The position numbers and the translations under genes were made by a program. 27,473 nucleotides of DNA from DATKCJ01 sp035513275 (GTDB taxonomy: Bacteria > Verrucomicrobiota > Verrucomicrobiia > Opitutales > Opitutaceae), in assembly GCA_035513275.1 (NCBI GenBank), contig DATKCJ010000189.1, positions 1 through 27,473 on the forward strand, in the 5' to 3' direction. Positions 25,122 through 27,473 of the stretch are shown here, one piece after another (within the stretch, counting starts at the first letter, position 1; each line of letters opens with the position of its first letter). The notes beneath the pieces were generated by a model. That model searched no databases and had not been told where the DNA came from. It was given only the letters and a program-made list of their open reading frames with translations.

Positions 25122-25997
25122 ATGAATCCCGACCGACCGATTTCCGAGCTCTTTAAGGAGGGACGCGTCCTTCGATCGGTGGAGTTCTTCCCGCCGCGCG
25201 ACGACGCGGGCGTCGCGACGCTCGTCGAGACCGCCCGCGCGCTTGGCGCGATCTCGCCTGACTTTGTCTCTGTGACCTACGGCGCGGGCGGCAGCACGCG
25301 CGAGCGGACGGCGCAGGTGTCGGCGCTGTTGCGCAAGGAGTGCGGCTTTCACGTGATGCCCCACCTAACCTGTGTGAACCACACGCGCGAGGAAGTCGCC
25401 GCGATCGCACGCACGCATCACGATTCCGGCATCCGGAACATCATGGCGCTCCGCGGAGACGTGCCGAAGGGCATCGAACGCGAAGCCGCGTTCAAAGACG
25501 GATTGCGTTATGGATCGGACATTGTCGCCGCGCTGAAGGCCGCGCTGCCGGATCTCTGCTGCGGCGTGGGCGGTTATCCTGAGAAACATCCCGAGGCCGC
25601 GTCGGCCGACGCCGACATCGCGAACCTCAAGCGCAAGCTCGATGCCGGCGCCGACTTCATCACGACGCAGCTCTTTTTCGACAATTCCGTCTACTACAGC
25701 TTCGTCGATCGGTGTCGCGCAGCAGGGATCACTGTGCCGATCCTCCCGGGAATCATGCCGGTGCTCTCCTTGAAACAAATCCGTCGGATGACCGAACTCT
25801 CGGGCGCGTCGGTGCCGCCGGAGTTGATCCATCGGCTCGAGGTCGCTGGAGACCATCTCGAGGCGGTGGAGTTCGTCGGGCTTGAGTGGGCCGTCACGCA
25901 AATCCGCGGGCTGATCGCCGCGGGCGCGCCGGGCTACCATCTCTACGTGCTCAACCGCGCGAAGCCGGCGCTTGCGCTGGCGGCGGCGTTGTCGTGA
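25122..25997 (+). CDS. metF: 5,10-Methylenetetrahydrofolate reductase
   Basis: MetF reduces methylenetetrahydrofolate to 5-methyltetrahydrofolate with FAD, feeding methionine synthesis. The 291-residue length is normal for the bacterial enzyme. Signatures: VEFFPPR (20-26) with the catalytic Glu, SVTYGAGGSTR (50-60), HLTCVN (81-86), ALRGD (109-113) with the FAD-contacting Asp, GGYPEKHPEA, TQLFFDN and PGIMPV. No Shine-Dalgarno sequence. It ends 20 bases before a family C repeat. Confidence 0.97.
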   Translation: MNPDRPISELFKEGRVLRSVEFFPPRDDAGVATLVETARALGAISPDFVSVTYGAGGSTRERTAQVSALLRKECGFHVMPHLTCVNHTREEVAAIARTHHDSGIRNIMALRGDVPKGIEREAAFKDGLRYGSDIVAALKAALPDLCCGVGGYPEKHPEAASADADIANLKRKLDAGADFITTQLFFDNSVYYSFVDRCRAAGITVPILPGIMPVLSLKQIRRMTELSGASVPPELIHRLEVAGDHLEAVEFVGLEWAVTQIRGLIAAGAPGYHLYVLNRAKPALALAAALS

Positions 25998-26018
25998 TCG
26001 ACGGCGGATTCTGGAAAT

Positions 26019-26095
26019 GTAGCCCGCTCCGTGAGGAGCGGGACACCGCGGGCGTTCGTTCAGCCGGATCCCTGCGCTCACGCGCAGTGCCACAA
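26019..26095. repeat. Family C palindromic repeat, copy 3 (right end degraded)
   Basis: GTAGCCC (26019-26025) opens the element, with the hairpin CCCGCTCC-GTGA-GGAGCGGG (26023-26042). A second hairpin CTGCGC-TCAC-GCGCAG (26072-26087) follows, but the right edge reads TGCCACA instead of GGGCTACA. The first loop GTGA is the same as in copy 2. It lies between the convergent metF and SUI1-like genes. Confidence 0.8.
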
Positions 26096-26104
26096 AGAAG
26101 GGCC

Positions 26105-26497
26105 CTACCCGCCCGCAAACACCGGACGGAATCCCGCTTCCGCGAGGATCGCCGCGATCTTCTCTCGATGATCGCCTTGGATCTCGATGCGGCCGTCCTT
26201 CACGGTGCCGCCGGTTCCGCATGCGCGCTGCATCTGCTTCGCGAGTGACTCCTTCTCGGGGAGTCCGATGCCGGTGAACCCTGAAACCGAGGTCACGGTT
26301 TTCCCGCCGCGTCCGGCGGTCTCGCGTCGAACTTCGACGCGTCCGCGGTTCTTCGTCGGCGGCGAGTTCTTTGCCACCGGAGTTGTCGGGGTTGGCGCCG
26401 CACTTTGCGGCAGTCCGGCTGTCGACAGCGCTGCGAACGGATTCTGTGCGAGCGGGTTCACGCCGCCATCGGTCGGCACCCGGTCCTTACGCGACAT
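26105..26497 (-). CDS. SUI1/eIF1-like (YciH-type) translation factor
   Basis: A 130-residue protein with a Pro/Ala-rich disordered N-terminus (about 1-48) and a C-terminal SUI1 domain (about 52-130): RVEVRRETAGRGGKTVTSVSGF, then KQMQRACGTGGTVKDGRIEIQGDH. Bacterial YciH-type proteins resemble eIF1 and can influence start-site fidelity; the physiological role is poorly defined. ATG 26497 is chosen over upstream in-frame codons because those belong to the neighbour gene in another frame. It overlaps the small upstream gene by 11 bases, so the two are probably coupled. Confidence 0.9.
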   Translation of the reverse strand: MSRKDRVPTDGGVNPLAQNPFAALSTAGLPQSAAPTPTTPVAKNSPPTKNRGRVEVRRETAGRGGKTVTSVSGFTGIGLPEKESLAKQMQRACGTGGTVKDGRIEIQGDHREKIAAILAEAGFRPVFAGG

Positions 26498-26729
26498 TGC
26501 CGTGACTCCCTTGGCCGCGACCGGCCGGGTTTCCCGACTCAAGCCAGGCGAGAGCTTTTGCATAGCTCCGTCGCTCCAGAAAATGCGCAAACTGCGGGTG
26601 CAACTCCAACCGATGGTCGGCAAGGAAGCGCTCGATCCGATCGAGCGCGTCGGTTGTGGCCACCGCGTTAGCCTCCTTGATTGCCTTGGTCGCGGCCATA
26701 AGGGCCTCCTGTATCTCTGGGACGTTCAT
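26487..26729 (-). CDS. Small unrecognised alpha-helical protein
   Basis: An 80-residue protein from ATG 26729, preceded by a purine-rich GAAGAAG. The body is helical and amphipathic: IQEALMAATKAIKEANAVA, then DALDRIERFLADHRLELHPQFAHFLERRSYAKALAWLE. There is no signal peptide or membrane segment. The last 11 bases overlap the SUI1-like start, which supports a real gene and coupled expression. I cannot name a family. Confidence 0.6.
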   Translation of the reverse strand: MNVPEIQEALMAATKAIKEANAVATTDALDRIERFLADHRLELHPQFAHFLERRSYAKALAWLESGNPAGRGQGSHGNVA

Positions 26730-26817
26730 CGCTTCTTCGGTTTACAAAAGATTGAAGTTGGCTTGCTTACAACACAGTGCCTCGAAACCGCCGCACCGCT
26801 GCAATCCTGAAATTCCC

Positions 26818-26846
26818 TTGAGTCGTCCCGGGTGCCCCGGTGTGAT
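26818..26846 (+). promoter_or_regulatory. Candidate promoter of sucA
   Basis: TTGAGT (26818-26823), 17 bases, TGTGAT (26841-26846), about 73 bases before the sucA ATG in the divergent gap. Each box matches the sigma-70 consensus at four of six positions. Confidence 0.3.
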
Positions 26847-26918
26847 GGCCGTTTTCCATTTTAGGACAGCGTTTGCCGTGACGCTCACTCTCCACCTTTC
26901 TGCCTCAGACGAACTTCC

Positions 26919-27473
26919 ATGAATTCACCTTCGTTCGCGTCGAGCTACAACGCCGACATCATCGACGAATACTACGCCCGATGGCTGGAGAATCCAGCCA
27001 AGGTTGACGCCAACTGGCGGGCATTCTTCGACGGGTTTGCATTTGCGGCGAACGGGACATCGATCGCGCGCCCCGGCGGCCGCACGGCAGGTTCGCTCAA
27101 GACGTCGCAGGTCGACAGCTTCATCTTCCACTACCGCTCGATCGGCCATCTCCAGGCGCACCTCGACCCGCTCGGCGAGGCGCCCGGGCCGCACCCGCGG
27201 CTCTCGCTCGGGGAACACGGCCTCTCCGATGAGGATCTCGACACAATCGTCGAGCCCGCACTCTACCTCGGCGGCGCCTCGATCACGCTGCGCAAACTTA
27301 GCGAGAACCTCCAGCAGACCTATTGCGGTCAGCTCGGCGTCGAATACACGCACATCCAGAACACCGAGACGCGCCGGTGGCTGCAGGCTCGCATGGAACC
27401 GGGCTGCAACCAACCGAATTTCGAGCGTGCGCAAAAAATCCGGATCCTCCGCCGCCTCCTGAAGGCGGAGCTG
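26919..27473 (+). CDS. sucA: 2-Oxoglutarate dehydrogenase E1 component (N-terminal 185 codons; cut by window edge)
   Basis: SucA decarboxylates 2-oxoglutarate in the TCA cycle with thiamine diphosphate and passes succinyl to E2. The visible part starts with the family N-terminal segment (SYNADIIDEYYARWLENP, then WRAFFDGF, about residues 9-40) that binds the E2 core. A linker follows, then YRSIGHLQAHLDPLG (72-86), and LRKLSENLQQTYCGQLGVEYTHIQN (125-150) leading into the catalytic domain. The thiamine-binding part lies beyond the right edge. The start ATG 26919 is clear. sucB, if linked, would lie outside the window. Confidence 0.93.
   Translation, partial: MNSPSFASSYNADIIDEYYARWLENPAKVDANWRAFFDGFAFAANGTSIARPGGRTAGSLKTSQVDSFIFHYRSIGHLQAHLDPLGEAPGPHPRLSLGEHGLSDEDLDTIVEPALYLGGASITLRKLSENLQQTYCGQLGVEYTHIQNTETRRWLQARMEPGCNQPNFERAQKIRILRRLLKAEL

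Overview
The window is chromosomal DNA of high G+C content from a diderm bacterium, most likely a member of the Verrucomicrobiota. This rests on inference. The genes for TamB-like, LptF/G-like and CsgG-family lipoproteins imply an outer membrane. Together with a bacterial SUI1/eIF1-like protein, a threonyl-tRNA synthetase without a TGS domain, an E1 alpha/beta fusion, weak Shine-Dalgarno use and abundant palindromic intergenic repeats, they resemble verrucomicrobial genomes. No rRNA, tRNA, CRISPR array, insertion sequence, prophage or integrase was seen, so this is core or housekeeping DNA rather than an island.

Left part (1-9678, all minus strand): the N-terminal 1072 codons of a very large TamB/AsmA-like protein (C-terminus beyond the left edge); a 561-base gap without a convincing gene that holds one palindromic repeat; a tightly coupled lipoprotein trio of CsgG family, DUF4810 and DUF799 joined by two ATGA overlaps; a fused alpha/beta 2-oxoacid dehydrogenase E1; and a DASS/SLC13-type transporter with two cytoplasmic RCK_C domains.

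Middle (9850-20806): queA, a short TPR protein and accA on plus; a YmdB-type phosphodiesterase and pyrD on minus; a plus-strand protein with a highly acidic tail; hemB on minus diverging from cysS; then cysS, thrS and a TPR_5 protein on plus. A five-unit heptamer tandem repeat sits directly in front of thrS.

Right part (20879-27473): the SRP 4.5S-type RNA (minus) with a candidate promoter and U-run terminator; a coupled three-gene ECF sigma / small membrane protein / Spy-CpxP-like unit with a candidate ECF-type promoter; an LptF/LptG-family permease; rlmN and metF on plus; an SUI1-like factor overlapping a small unknown gene on minus; and the first 185 codons of sucA (2-oxoglutarate dehydrogenase E1).

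The most striking non-gene signal is nine copies of three distinct palindromic intergenic repeat families (called A, B and C here). Many lie between convergent genes or directly at stop codons, and they look like REP/BIME-type elements with a possible terminator role. I did not find a clear new multi-gene system. The best candidates for new biology are these repeats, the thrS architecture, the curli-like lipoprotein trio without curli subunits, and the ECF/Spy-like unit.
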